Assembly (NCBI RefSeq): GCF_029227915.1
Contig: NC_079876.1
Span: 20,276,001-20,340,000 of the forward strand
DNA length: 64,000 bases
Source: Hydractinia symbiolongicarpus
Taxonomy: Eukaryota > Cnidaria > Hydrozoa > Anthoathecata > Hydractiniidae
Reading direction: 5' to 3'
Made by a program: the position numbers and the translations under genes. The notes beneath the pieces were generated by a model. That model saw only the letters and a program-made list of their open reading frames with translations. It did no database searches and had not been told where the DNA came from. Positions 1 through 9,636 of the stretch are shown piece after piece. How positions within the stretch are numbered: the first letter of the stretch is position 1; each line of letters starts with the position of its first letter.

Positions 1-451
1 ACCATATCAAGACACATGATTTTTACAAGGATCTCAAGGACGACGTCGAAAAAAGATTCGACACAAGTGCCTATAATCCTGATGAGGGAAGGTGGTGGGC
101 TTGATGAAGGATGAGCTGGGTGGTAAAATAATGACAGAGTACATCATCCTCAGGGCTAAGCTATATGCGTACAAGAGCCTTACAAAAGAAGGCGGTGACA
201 GGAAAGTAAAGGGTGTGAAGAGGTGTGTTACGAAGAAGTCGATAACCTTCGATGACTATCAACGATGTCTGGAAGAGGGCGTTGACATATACAAGAGACA
301 AGTGCGAATCAAAAACAAGAACCATAAGGTATATACCCAGGAGGTGAACAAGTTGGCACTAAATAGGGCAGATGACAAGCGGATCGTACAACGGGACCAG
401 ATTACAACGCTTGCCAGAGGCCATTACAGCCTAGTGCCTGCAAGGAAATAA
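1..451 (+). pseudogene. Polinton protein-primed DNA polymerase B, C-terminal fragment (element 1)
   Basis: The window opens inside this gene. Bases 3-90 read in one frame and end in a run with D and R residues. From base 92 a different frame reads VGLMKDELGGKIMTEY and continues with a KGVKRCV...ITFDDYQRCL...VYTQEVNKLALNRADDKR...LARGH tail. That tail is typical of the extreme C-terminus of family-B polymerases in Polintons of invertebrates. The frame change near base 90 and the stops at 102-107 show it is broken. The next gene is the same one that follows PolB in element 2 (44921-45541), which supports the assignment. Catalytic motifs lie outside the window. Confidence 0.75.
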
Positions 452-518
452 ATGGTAGTGTGTTTGTATATCTCTAATTGCCAACATATTTTTTCGTTAT
501 AGACGACTACTAATAAAG

Positions 519-965
519 ATGTCAGACAATGCCTCTGCAGAATATGAAAATATCGGAAAGCCCATCAATAAGCGTCAAATTTTAAAGGAGGCCCTACGCA
601 AAGGTAAAGGGACTCTCCTACCAAAGGAGTGTACGGAAGGGTTCGTTGATAAGGCTCCGGAGGTTGCCATCGATAAGGTACATACCGAGTATGTACAGCG
701 GGAACTCCAGGAGAAGGGTGAGAAGACTGTAGAAGCACTGTCCACACATGTTATCAGCCTATATGCCAACATTTTGTTGATATTAACTCTGTTGAGGAGC
801 TAGGAAGAGATATCAAAGAAGATCCCATTATCCGAGATAGCATGACAGACCTTGGGATCCTCGTACACCGTGCCATCGGTAGGTGTTTGGCCTTATTGCT
901 TGTAGCGGGCCATAAGGCTCGGCAGATAGAAAAAAAGAAAGAGAATGCGGAGAAGGAGAAGTAGG
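519..965 (+). pseudogene. Conserved Polinton gene of unknown function, frameshifted
   Basis: The product starts MSDNASAEYENIGKP and shares the string TEGFVDKAPE and most of its length with the gene at 44921-45541 of element 2. The first frame is lost near base 770. The conserved second half (RDIKEDPII, then DLGILV and a hydrophobic LALLLVAGH stretch) resumes in another frame and ends at 965 in a lysine/glutamate-rich tail. The family appears to be helical with one weak membrane-seeking segment near the C-terminus. No function is recognised. The start follows AATAAAG directly, a pattern shared with other genes of the element. Confidence 0.6.
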
Positions 966-996
966 TGGAGACGGCGAAGACGGCACCATAATATAA

Positions 997-1335
997 ATAA
1001 GTGAGGAAGAGAAACAAGAAGAGAGAGTCATAACCAAGAAGAACGAGGGTCGTGTTGCCGCAGGCAAGAGACTTGCGGAATGGAATCGAAAGAACAAGGC
1101 TAACTTACAGAAGAACGTGGGCAAATAACCTTCACATGATCATAAAGAACCTGCGGCAGGTTCTGGCAAGTCGATGGGCAGTGTTTACATCTATGGGGTT
1201 GGAGCGATAGCCGTGATTGCCATAGGGGTAGGTGTCTGGTATATGCTTGACAGGGTTAAAAATGAACCCAACAAGCCTGCGGCTAATCTGGAGCTCCAAG
1301 AAGGCAATACCCAGCCTATCCCAAGCATGCAATAA
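997..1335 (+). pseudogene. Small single-membrane-span Polinton protein, broken
   Basis: The frame reads SEEEKQEERVITKKNEGRVA and AAGKRLAEWNRKNKANLQKN, then a stop, then a single hydrophobic helix (YIYGVGAIAVIAIGVGVWYM, about 20 residues) and a short polar tail. A basic, charged N-terminus before one transmembrane helix matches the homologue at 47132-47512 of element 2. The expected ATG reads ATA here, and one TAA splits basic domain from helix. A membrane-anchored virion or DNA-binding role is possible, but nothing in the sequence fixes it. Confidence 0.6.
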
Positions 1336-1361
1336 TTTTGCTAAAAAATGACACCTAATAA

Positions 1362-1624
1362 ATGACAACAAACAAACATGATGAAAACATGCGACAAGAA
1401 GAGACCATGATAATCGATGCCCTGTGGGAGTCTGTCAGGCTCGTGTCGTACACAATTCTAATTGCCATGGGCGGGAAAAAAGCCTTGGGGTTTCCAGGCC
1501 AGGTGCTAAGATGGACCTACAGGATGGTCTAAAATTAGCCGGTTATATGACGGCAGCGATCCTGTTCGACTAATATACAATTAAGCAGGAATGGTACAAA
1601 AAATCATTAATAGCTCCGAAATAG
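1362..1624 (+). pseudogene. Small conserved Polinton membrane-like protein, frameshifted
   Basis: It begins MTTNKHDENMRQEETMIIDA and contains LWESVRLVSYTILIAMGGKK, then shifts frame near base 1500 and ends at 1624. The homologue at 47540-47765 keeps the same core (LWESVRLVSYTNILALGAKK) followed by KMDMEDGLKLAGYITVAILF. The two hydrophobic stretches suggest a small membrane protein. It has an in-frame TAA after FD in the shifted frame. Function unknown. A 13-bp perfect hairpin follows the stop after 13 bases. Confidence 0.6.
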
Positions 1625-1637
1625 ACCGCCCGGTAAA

Positions 1638-1668
1638 ATTTTTATTTGTCATAGAGACAAATAAAAAT
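1638..1668. terminator. Perfect hairpin after the small membrane gene
   Basis: Arms ATTTTTATTTGTC (1638-1650) and GACAAATAAAAAT (1656-1668) are exact reverse complements around the loop ATAGA. It lies 13 bases after the stop of the preceding gene and directly before the ATG at 1670. Element 2 has a hairpin of unrelated sequence at the same place (47777-47801). A role as a transcript-end signal is inferred. Confidence 0.6.
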
Positions 1669-1669
1669 A

Positions 1670-1982
1670 ATGGAAGAGAAGGCCAAACAGTGTTATAAAT
1701 GTCTAATAACCCTACCCTTAAACCAGTTCAAGGCAAAGGGCAAAGGGCAACTTACAAAAACATGCATTGCCTGCCTTGATCTTGGTAGGATTTCAAAGGG
1801 CCACGCAAGACGCCGCATTTACATGCAGCCATTATACGAGTTAATAATTATGCTAGAGGATCATATTCAAGACCTGTTTAATGAGGGTACACGTGGGAGA
1901 ACTTTGAAAGACATGTGAATAACGAAACGTTTAACCGCCCAACGCTTACCGAGGTTACTAATGCATTACGGCGGGCACAGTA
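1670..1982 (+). pseudogene. Zinc-ribbon protein (element 1, copy A)
   Basis: The product starts MEEKAKQCYKCLITLPLNQF and contains CYKC and CIAC about 25 residues apart, a four-cysteine zinc ribbon with the family signature GKGQLTKTCIACL. After residue 70 the frame shifts, and the remainder (TWENFERHVNNETFNRPTLT) ends at 1982. The same ribbon heads the nuclease gene at 4448-5167 and the genes at 1994-2224 and 47815-48103. It probably binds nucleic acid. The C-terminal half is not recognised. Confidence 0.55.
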
Positions 1983-1993
1983 ATCCATAACAA

Positions 1994-2224
1994 ATGGACA
2001 TCAAATGTTGTAGAGTATGTAAGCAAATATTACCGCCACACAAGTTTTAAATAAGAGGCAATGGTCGGACCAAGACCTGCTTGGCATGCCTGGCTAAAGC
2101 GAAGGAAAGGCGGGCGACTCCTAAAAATACGGACATCGAAGACGTTGAAATAGACCCCCCTGCTATCGATCGGAAAATTCGGGGCGTTCAACAGGATGAA
2201 AACTACCTCATCCTAATGACTTAA
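1994..2224 (+). pseudogene. Zinc-ribbon protein (element 1, copy B) with an in-frame stop
   Basis: The frame starts MDIKCCRVCKQILPPHKF, then TAA at 2048-2050, then IRGNGRTKTCLACLAKAKER and an acidic tail ending at 2224. The spacing of CRVC and CLAC and the RGNGRTK string match the other zinc ribbons in the window. Only the one TAA breaks it. Its stop overlaps the ATG of the next reading frame (TAATG). Confidence 0.5.
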
Positions 2225-2520
2225 TGACATATAACATTATACCTCAATATATCGAACTTATTGGGGATAGCCCAGAGAAGGCAAGGCTCGTTGAGAGGTA
2301 CCACAATGCATTGCGATGCCTGCAAGGTAAATTAAGGCTTACTACACCTCCCTTTGAATACAAGGCTCGTGGGACCAAGCTCTGCCATGCCTGTTGAGGG
2401 TCCTTGGAAAACAGGCATGGAGGTGTGTTAATATGCACGGGCTGTGACCACTTTCGATCATGTACAGGATACATGATCGAAAGTGGTCGAATTATTGAAA
2501 TAAATGGACATTGTGGGTGA
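2224..2520 (+). pseudogene. Small protein with paired CxxC motifs, one in-frame TGA
   Basis: An ATG overlapping the preceding stop opens a 57-codon frame ending in KLCHAC, then TGA at 2395-2397. The same frame then stays open through HGGVLICTGCDHFRSCTGYM to 2518. CHAC and CTGC flanking the TGA make a plausible zinc-binding pair, so I read this as one gene with a nonsense mutation. It overlaps the ATPase start by 17 bases in another frame. No family recognised. Confidence 0.35.
2446..2488. repeat. Perfect 19-bp inverted repeat before the ATPase gene
   Basis: GACCACTTTCGATCATGTA (2446-2464) and its exact reverse complement (2470-2488) surround the loop CAGGA. It sits 15 bases before the ATPase start at 2504. 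Element 2 has a shorter, near-perfect hairpin at the same position (48120-48140) with unrelated sequence. Confidence 0.7.
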
Positions 2521-3095
2521 CCCCCACACGGCAATCTTTACAGGTCCTACAGGCTGCGGAAAAACACAACGTGTACTGAACCTGTTGGAAAATGAGTATA
2601 GGGGACACTTCAACAATATCATAATTCTATGTCCGACATTGCGGTGGAACGGTACTTATTTGGGGAGAGTCTCATTATGGAGGGATGATTACGTGTTCCT
2701 TTTAGACCCCGGGGACAAACTTTTCGAATGGATCTAGAAATTTTCGTTGTTGCTAGCGGGCGAGAACACGTTGTTTGTTATTGATGACGTCATCGCTAAC
2801 GAGAATCTCGATAAAAAAGGCAGCCCCTGCTTGAATTAGCCATCAGTGGTAAGCACAGAAGGCATAGTTTATGGCTCCTAACCCAATCGTATACCGCCTT
2901 GGCCAAGAACTTCGGAGGAAGAAGAAATAGTTGTTTTTATGGTATCCTCATGAAAAAAGTGACATGAGGATGATCGGTGAAGAGACGAACTTGATACCTG
3001 ACTGGAATCATATTAAGGCCGAGCTGAAAAAACCTAAGCATGCGTGCCTTTTTATAAGATTGGAACATCCTAGGAATTGGGAAATCTTGGATTGA
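2504..3095 (+). pseudogene. Polinton A32-like genome-packaging ATPase (element 1), broken
   Basis: It begins MDIVGDPHTAIFTGPTGCGK with a Walker A loop GPTGCGKT, then LVIL-type strands and LFVIDDVIA, a Walker B aspartate pair. Later pieces (HSLWLLTQSYTALAKN, then HACLFIRLEHPRNW) occur in other frames. The stop after FEWI at 2737, a frameshift near 2820 and others near 2930 inactivate it. The family is the FtsK/HerA-type ATPase that pumps DNA into capsids. The copy at 48163-48765 is nearly whole and allows line-by-line comparison. Confidence 0.8.
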
Positions 3096-3135
3096 CCGTT
3101 AGAAAATCCTCCGACAAAGCATCAGTATATAGAAA

Positions 3136-3923
3136 ATGTCTTCACTCGCCTTATTCAACGCAATACCTGCAGTGGCCATTGAGACCTTATTTGATAAACA
3201 GGGGCAAATTCTCTTCAATCATGCATACCTAGAAAAATTCCTTTGCATTCCGAATGCTAGGCAGTATGGACTTGATCGTCATATGACAATATCGAAAGGA
3301 GAAATAGAGGGTATAACAACTGTAGTCACCAACTACAGTTGCTCAGATACCTTCGAAGGTGTTAAAAAACGACATGATGTGTTTGTCACGTTGGACGGAA
3401 CACTCGAAATCACCGTCAGATCGAGAAAGCTTAGGGCCGTAGCTCTGACAAAATGGTTGACCGGGAAGGGGGTGGAGAAATTTCAGGATGAAATCAAGGA
3501 GCAGCGTCAAGCCCTTGAGGATAAGGATAATGCCTTAGCTTTCCTAAATGATAAAATTGAGGATAGGGATAGCCAACTTATGGCATTGGGGATGAGATTG
3601 AGGAGCTGAAGCAACGTGCCGTACCTCACCTCGAAGATCCTGAAAAGGATAATAGTATGGTGATTATACAAAAGAAAAACGATGATCCCTGGTCATACGT
3701 TGCGATCTGTGGGCAACAGGGGTATGTAGCACAAAAAATACGCAATAAGCTTGTTGATTACACCAAGGGTGAGATTATAGTATTGGCTTAAACCCCCAAT
3801 TCTATTGTTCACTATAATTGGCTTAGGGAACGGGGCTGTATCTGCTGCAACCCGGAGAGAGTCAGGCATTTTAGGATTGGTGAGAATTATACGCATGAAG
3901 GACTCCTGGAATTCGCGGAATAG
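3136..3923 (+). pseudogene. Bro-like protein with coiled coil and DUF3627-like C-terminus, frameshifted
   Basis: The first 157 codons include FNHAYLEKFLCIPNARQYGL and a basic LRAVALTKWLTGKG segment, then a heptad-rich coiled coil (EIKEQRQALEDKDNALAFLN). After a frameshift near 3603 the tail reads MVIIQKKNDDPWSYVAICGQ and HYNWLRERGCICCNPERVRH, ending at 3923, with one TAA near 3789. Coiled coil plus this tail is typical of baculovirus/ascovirus-type Bro proteins. The N-terminal domain differs from the Bro-N domain of the element 2 gene at 49031, so the DNA-binding module seems to have been exchanged. Confidence 0.5.
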
Positions 3924-3971
3924 GCATGATTTTCACTACTCTTGCGGGTAGTGACAATTGTATTCAAAAAT

Positions 3972-3992
3972 GGGTGGGGTGCTACCCCACCC
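3972..3992. terminator. GC-rich hairpin between convergent Bro-like and integrase genes
   Basis: GGGTGGGGT, loop GCT, ACCCCACCC: nine perfect base pairs in the 90-base gap between the convergent genes ending at 3923 (+) and 4014 (-). A weaker 6-bp hairpin (CACTAC/GTAGTG) lies just upstream. Element 2 has an unrelated hairpin in the same gap (49820-49849). Confidence 0.6.
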
Positions 3993-4013
3993 CTTGGTAA
4001 AGCTTGATCCCTA

Positions 4014-4447
4014 TCACCAATTCTTCACATAATCTGGAGGCACTTCAACGTCCTCAGGAATAAGCACCAACTCTTCCGAGACGAAGCTTCTTTTGGGACC
4101 ATCCTTCAAATAGTAAAGCATGCAACTACCCGTTACAATACGATCCAACCTATACATCTTTTTACTCCAGAAAGCATCGGTGGCACGTCGTTTCGCATCA
4201 CCGTGCTCTTCCCCGGGTTGCAGCAGATACAAGTATAAACCATCCTCAGGTAGAGGCTTTTCCTCTGGATATTCCTCGCCTTTTGCGAGTCATCCAGCTT
4301 GATAGCCTTGTTAGGTTTCATACCAATCATGACAGTCTTTGTATTATTAAGACTCTTGACGATGATATACAGGTGCTTTACCCAGGTGGTACTGATCTCA
4401 TCGGATGCTAACTCCTGGGGATCCTGAGGCTTAAATAGTCTCTCTAC
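4014..4447 (-). pseudogene. Polinton retroviral-type integrase, C-terminal fragment (element 1)
   Basis: On the reverse strand the frame reads VERLFKPQDPQELASDEIST, TWVKHLYIIVKSLNNTKTVM, then after a frameshift near 4280 LPEDGLYLYLLQPGEEHGDA, YRLDRI, LYYLKDGPKRSFVSEELVLI. This matches the end of the core and the C-terminal DNA-binding region of Polinton integrases. The DDE core is missing. The fragment is fused in frame at its upstream side to the HNH nuclease piece, so a deletion removed most of the integrase. The counterpart at 49857-50138 shares GEEHGDAKR, SKK and LIPEDVEVPP. Confidence 0.65.
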
Positions 4448-5167
4448 AAGCGATGGAACAACCCCATTTTCCCGATATTTAATCGGTATCTTGTGATCAA
4501 TGTGCCACTCCCCATGGTTGTCCCAGGTCATACCCTCGGACAATTAAGCTTCAATATGGGATTGTAGGGTAGCGATATCGCACCCCAGATACTCCTGGGA
4601 GCTGAGCTCCTTGTTTCCCTTCAGGGCATTGTGGATTCGGCTGCCTACGGCACAGGCCAGATGCCCTGAAGGATCGTAAATGGAGCAATGCCTCCTTTGT
4701 TTTTGATGATGGCATATGCCTGCGCCTCCACAGTTCCTGCATATTGATCTTACCCTTTGATGCCTGCAGATGCTTCCACCCCCGTAGTCCCCGCATATTG
4801 ATCTCCGCCTTTGATGGGGGCATATTTGACTTCCCTTACATTCCTTGCAGCGATACCTTAATTTCTTATGGGGGCAAATCTGACTTCCCTTGCACTCTTT
4901 ACACTGCTTCCTCTGCCTTTCATAGGGGCAAATCTGACTTCCCTTGCACTCTTTACATTCGGACCTCCGCTTTTGATGAGGGCACTTTGTTCGTTTCTGT
5001 GACGCAATGGCTATATTCAAGCACCTGATGCACTGTTTGGTTCGTTGACCATTCCCCTTGATCCTTAAGTTGTTCAAAGAAAGATAGTTCTTACAGTGTG
5101 TGCATTCCCTGCTATCCTCCATATTAACTCGTTTTTGCCCTTGGGGACAAACACAAGTTGTGGTCAT
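4448..5167 (-). pseudogene. Zinc-repeat HNH-type endonuclease, truncated and with a stop
   Basis: The reverse-strand product starts MTTTCVCPQGQKRVNMEDSR, followed by a zinc ribbon (CTHCKNYLSLNNLRIKGNGQ, CIRCL) and about six repeats of an 18-residue CPH...R..CKECKGSQ unit. A linker leads to GMTWDNHGEWHIDHKIPIKY, which resembles the HNH nuclease signature seen in giant-virus and phage genes. A TAA at 4544-4546 splits the linker from the HNH part, and the nuclease end is replaced by integrase sequence after VPSL. It could be a homing-type nuclease or a nucleic-acid-binding protein. The family match is from recall. Confidence 0.55.
4660..4990 (-). repeat. Tandem 54-bp coding repeats (18-residue zinc units)
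   Basis: About six head-to-tail units, each encoding a C-P/R-H-x3-R-x2-C-x2-C-x-G-G/S-x-I pattern. The first three are very alike (CKECKGSQICP recurs), the last three diverge and lose cysteines. This suggests expansion by unequal exchange, then decay. Confidence 0.8.
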
Positions 5168-6411
5168 TTAGTACTCCACACGATCAATCCTACCGTCCAG
5201 GACATTCAGCTGTGCATCTTGTAACAGATACACGAAGCACTTAAACTCACCGGTTCCATCGGCTTCTTTGGTGATATGCAGAGTGATTCCATCGCTCAGT
5301 CTCTGTAATGGTCTACCCGATCCATGTAGTATGTCATCGGGGGAGCTCCGGAAGTCTACAAACAGGGCATACCGTTCGCTAAAAAATTGTCCGATAGTTA
5401 CATTGGAGTTCCCGCGTCTGCCAAAAATGTTGACGATCTGTTCCAGATGATCCTTGGGAAGCATGGCATGGCTGTATAATTCATTTGGCTCCCCTTCCGC
5501 CGTCACGCTAATCTCTTCAATTTTGGGGTTGTAAAACGTTTCGTTAACACCGGCATAGGTTTTCACTTTTCCAGGGTCTAAAAATAGTAGCAGTACGCCC
5601 TTGAAGGACTTAGAAGGACCATCAATCTGGATATTATAACTAGTATCCGATTTCTTCATAGTAAGCACCTTTATTATCAGGATTCGTTCATAGGGTAGGG
5701 CAAGTCTTCAGTGGTGATTTTGTCGAATTCGAGTCTGATATTACTAATCTTATATGCAGAGTCAGCTGGCTTAGCTCCTGTACTCCCTACGGCCGCCGTC
5801 CATGTATCCTTGATGACGTCACCGTAAGGGGCGAAATTGATGATGAATTGCAACCGGTCGTACAGGCCTGCTGGATATAGGGGGAGATCCTGGGTCAATT
5901 CGAACATTTTTCCAATGGGAATACAGGAGGTGTTACCATAGGCTTTAACGATGGCCTTCTCCTCATCTGTCCCCACATGACCGGTTGCCTTGACCTGTAG
6001 GGCCCTGATCGTTCCGTCGTTGGGATTGATACCCTCCAATATCAGATTATTATTACGTTCGAACTTGGATAGCCAAAGATCCCTATACAATGCCAGGATA
6101 TTGTAATGAGAGATATTTTGAACCTCCTTGTTATTTAATGTAATGCGTAGATTTTTTACCAGACTTCTCCCTATATTCGATACGATCGTACGTGTCGTGT
6201 TGGTCCCGGTCAGCGTCACTAATAGGCGCTTGAGACTACCCGGGATAATGACATCATTTTGTGGCATATTTGGAACATCAAGGTACAGATCTTCTTTCTG
6301 GTCAATGGTTGATGGTGTATGTGAAATCTGTACTCTTTGCCGGCGTCCCTTCATACCAAGAAGCTGCTTTCTCTCCGCGTAAGGGTCCATCAATGTACCA
6401 TATGCGTTCAT
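5168..6411 (-). pseudogene. Polinton double jelly-roll major capsid protein, interrupted
   Basis: Two reverse-strand frames make one capsid gene. The upstream part (5677-6411, 244 codons) starts MNAYGTLMDPYAERKQLLGM. The downstream part (5168-5668) contains SKSFKGVLLLFLDPG, FVDFRSSPDDILHGSGRPLQ and a C-terminal QDAQLNVLDGRI. The LHGSGR and ITK-plus-beta-strand ending are hallmarks of the second jelly roll of Polinton capsid proteins. Two consecutive stops (TGA TAA) separate the parts, and a GTG or an ATG three codons later could restart. The total of about 410 residues fits a complete but interrupted gene. It is divergent from the gene at 6441. Confidence 0.75.
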
Positions 6412-6440
6412 TCTTATTTATTATATGGCTGTAAGTAGAG

Positions 6441-7752
6441 ATGGCTGATAATCCGGTTTTCACAAATGAGGAGGATATTGGTAGAGATGATAAAGGCGAC
6501 AAAGAGGATACCCAACAATCAACGCAATTACACGATGTTCCGGGGACTTCAAAGCCGGGACAGCAGCAGGGAGGTACACGTAAGGGTGGGGTGAGAAGTC
6601 ATGTGAGACCACACTTTTTGAATCGAAGGTTGATAGCCTATATACACATCTTAGAGACGGACTCGGTATGACGCCCAAAGCAATGCATTACGATAGGTTC
6701 CGAATGGAGAAGGGTGAACTTATTATAAAAAGGCTTGTAACGGGAAAAAGATCCTTACCGGAAGTAGTACTCACATTGCAAGATGGTAATTTCCCAACTA
6801 TTGGACAGTTCGAAAAGAGGCTGGGTATTGCGCGTATCTTCATACAATAGGCTTTGATAAATATCAAACACCCAACAAAGGTAGTAGGACAGAGACCCAG
6901 AAACTTATCCGTGATGTTAATGTCCTTATGAATAAGGATGAGGATGATGAGAGGACCCCTTTGATAAGGCCCGAGGTGATGGAGATGGAGACGATTGAGA
7001 ATATTCAAAATTTTGCCCACGATGTAGAGGGTTATATAGATACCTCATTTGCGGGAATTGACGATGATGCCTTTGTGATCGATATGAGATCATTAAAAGT
7101 CGAAATTGAGACCCTTCAGAAGAATATCAAGAAGGCGAGGGATAAAATTATAAAATATGATAGCGACATCAAGACGAAAATGGGTAAATTGAAAGAAGAA
7201 CTTAAGAAGCAGAACGCCGGGGCGAAAAAGCCTCAGGAGATTGCGAGACTGGAGAAAGATATTGATCAATTGAAGAAGGATAAAAATGTTGCACTCGGTA
7301 GGCATGGTCTAATTTCCTCCGAGGTTTTTAAGCATCTACGGAATATTAAGTCTGAGTTGATGAAAATCGCCGGGGATGACATGCCTTTGCTTGGAAAGCT
7401 TAAAACACTCTTCCGTGAACAGGGGATAACCAAAGCCAGCATCGTCTCTGCTGTAGGTCTACCAATTTTCACCATTGTCCTTGCCGTTATAGGGGGAAGT
7501 GGTGCAGCAGTAGGTGCTGCAGGGGGAACCACAGGGGGTGGTGAAAAAGGGTTTCTGCCAAAGCAACTTGAAAGACTTGGGAACTTTCTTAAATATCTAG
7601 CAGGTAAAGCAGGTGCTGCATTGCCGGGTATTATAGGTACAGTGGTCTCCTTCCTTCTAAGAGTAGCGTCAACCATCGTTACATATGCAGCTAAACATCT
7701 GTATATGGCTATTGCGAGAGCTGCCGGGCTTGTCGTGCTATACATAAAATAA
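6441..7752 (+). pseudogene. Coiled-coil and membrane-segment Polinton protein, two frameshifts
   Basis: Three collinear frames: 6441-about 6610 (MADNPVFTNEEDIGRDDKGD, polar), about 6617-6840 (FESKVDSLYTHLRDG ... FEKRLGIARI) and about 6840-7752. The last has a long coiled coil (IETLQKNIKKARDKIIKYDS), then LFREQGITKASIVSAVGLPI, a glycine-rich segment and two hydrophobic stretches (KAGAALPGIIGTVVSFLLRV). I recognise this layout as a conserved gene next to the capsid gene in cnidarian Polintons. Its role is unknown; a membrane-active virion protein is a reasonable guess. The head-to-head neighbour is the capsid gene, with 29 bases between starts. Confidence 0.55.
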
Positions 7753-7755
7753 GCC

Positions 7756-8934
7756 TTATTCTTTTAACCAAATATAAGCTAGGATGAGACCTACCCCTGC
7801 TATAATTATGGTGGTCTTGGTATCCTCATGCTGATTTTGTGGGGGTTGTTCGGGTATGGGGGACGATGTTGTAGGTCCGGGAAGTGGTATGGCATGTATG
7901 GTATGATCGGGAGGTATATAAGGTATGGGTGGCGTAGTGTGCTTTGGGGGTAGGGTATGCCTAGAGAGCGTAGTATGCCTCGCAATAGGTTTGTTATTCA
8001 AGTCAAGCCCGATACCAATCATCGCACTTGCAGGGGCAATCAAAATATTATTGTTATACCCGACAGTTTTGCCTATGCGCAGATTCATGTTGGAGGGCAA
8101 CATGTAGACGTGGTGCATTACAGCAAAATTTACGGGCGTTTGGGCATATTGCAACACCTTCTGGAATTCCGTAATATCATGGTTTACTTTCTCTTGACGT
8201 TCTACCATAGCCTCAAATTTCTGTACTAGAATTTGCCTTGTCGTATAGTTGTCTGCATTGGATCCGATGAGAGATGCCTTGGCGCCTGCCTGAGACCCAA
8301 GCAACAGGACCACATAAACCCGGATACTCTCGCTCAGCTTGGTCAACCCTTCCGATGTTAAGCCTTGGCTTGTTGGCATGGTAAATTTGACCCAATCCCC
8401 ATCAACCTGCGGCCACCATCTACCAATTTTCAACGACGACATGACGGCCTTAAACTTGTACAGACTATTGGGATCTGCGCCGTATTCGCGGCATACCTGT
8501 GCGTATCCAAATGTGGAGTATGGGTTTTTGTACTGTGAAAACCCATCATCAAAGGGCATGTGTACCTTCATCCTGGCAAGGATGCGACGCATGTGGTAGT
8601 AGACATGGAATTTAAAAATGCTGTTGATGAGAGGTACCGAGCCCGTCATGTGCTGGGCACATATGCCTAATGCGGTGGTTGCACAATGGGTGGCGAAATT
8701 AACCTGGATATTCCAGTAATCAAGCGCTTGCCCTTTCCACCCCACACTAACGGGGCCATCGAGGTAGGTTGTTGGAACTTTGATGGCATACTTGGTAAAT
8801 TCGGGAAAAACCACAGAGATATGGGAGTCTGTACTCACGTACAGGTTCTGGTGTTCCAAATTTGTAACACCAGGTGGCCATTCGCCGCTGTTACTTTTGT
8901 ACTTTGCAGAGTGGTTGTATTGGTATATGTTCAT
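7756..8934 (-). CDS. Conserved Polinton protein with C-terminal membrane anchor
   Basis: This is one of the few intact frames of element 1. I place the start at MNIYQYNHSAKYKSNSGEWP (8934) rather than the GTG 15 codons upstream, because the upstream part is unlike the rest. About 300 residues of mixed alpha/beta sequence (FPEFTKYAIKVPTTYLDGPV, FHVYYHMRRILARMKVHMPF, VYMLPSNMNLRIGKTVGYNN) are followed by a proline/histidine/threonine-rich stalk and a terminal hydrophobic helix (IIIAGVGLILAYIWLKE). The form suggests a stalked membrane-anchored or virion surface protein. No named family recognised. It converges on the coiled-coil gene with three bases between stops. Confidence 0.6.
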   Translation of the reverse strand: MNIYQYNHSAKYKSNSGEWPPGVTNLEHQNLYVSTDSHISVVFPEFTKYAIKVPTTYLDGPVSVGWKGQALDYWNIQVNFATHCATTALGICAQHMTGSVPLINSIFKFHVYYHMRRILARMKVHMPFDDGFSQYKNPYSTFGYAQVCREYGADPNSLYKFKAVMSSLKIGRWWPQVDGDWVKFTMPTSQGLTSEGLTKLSESIRVYVVLLLGSQAGAKASLIGSNADNYTTRQILVQKFEAMVERQEKVNHDITEFQKVLQYAQTPVNFAVMHHVYMLPSNMNLRIGKTVGYNNNILIAPASAMIGIGLDLNNKPIARHTTLSRHTLPPKHTTPPIPYIPPDHTIHAIPLPGPTTSSPIPEQPPQNQHEDTKTTIIIAGVGLILAYIWLKE

Positions 8935-8968
8935 TCCTTTTCTTGTTAGAAGAAAGGAGACGAAACAA

Positions 8969-9632
8969 CTGTACATCACCGATATCGATAAACCTACTAT
9001 ATTCGAAGACTACCTGGGACAGGACACCCGTATAGCTCTAAAATCCATCAGTATCAGACCGGGATGATTGAACCTATATAGCAACAACGATATCACTATA
9101 CGTAAAGTAGGACCCGACCAGAGGGTAACTCGAATTGAGATTATGAATGGCTTGCACAAATTCGAGAATATCGCGGCTATTATCAACAGCCAGGCAGAGG
9201 GAAAGATATCACTATTTGTTTTGAAAAATGCATATTGTAGGCTCAGGGTTGGTGACGGGTATATGGTAGTGATCTGTAGGCAATTGCAAGAGCGTTTAGG
9301 ATTAACCTATGACCACGCAGAAAACATATTACAAAAAGGGTGACTACGATGCCATATATAAAACCGATATATACCAAAAATTACGACTTATTTGTCCACA
9401 ATTGGAAGAAGACGACTGCCTATTGGATGGTAAAAAATCGAAGGTTCTGGCCTTGCTTCCTACCAAGGAGCTAAACGCCTGGGGGGATATATTAACCTGG
9501 AGTTTTGATACCCCCGTATACCTTTCACTGAAGGGGTCCACCGACCGTCTGGAGTTCATGCTAACGGACGTCTACCATCACGAGAAGAACGTCACGTTTT
9601 TCAATATAACCATGTGCATTTTGATAGAATAA
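8969..9632 (+). pseudogene. Putative minor capsid or jelly-roll structural protein, interrupted
   Basis: The frame reads YITDIDKPTIFEDYLGQDTR, ALKSISIRPG, a TGA at 9065, LNLYSNNDITIRKVGPDQRV and on to 9343. A second frame from about 9330 gives DYDAIYKTDIYQKLRLICPQ and ends LKGSTDRLEFMLTDVYHHEK...FFNITMCILIE. The closing strands (RLEF.LTD ... V.F.NI...ILI) resemble the end of small jelly-roll minor capsid proteins of Polinton-like viruses. I infer one gene with one stop and one frameshift. The expected ATG reads CTG. It is divergent from the gene at 7756-8934. Confidence 0.4.
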
Positions 9633-9636
9633 AAGA

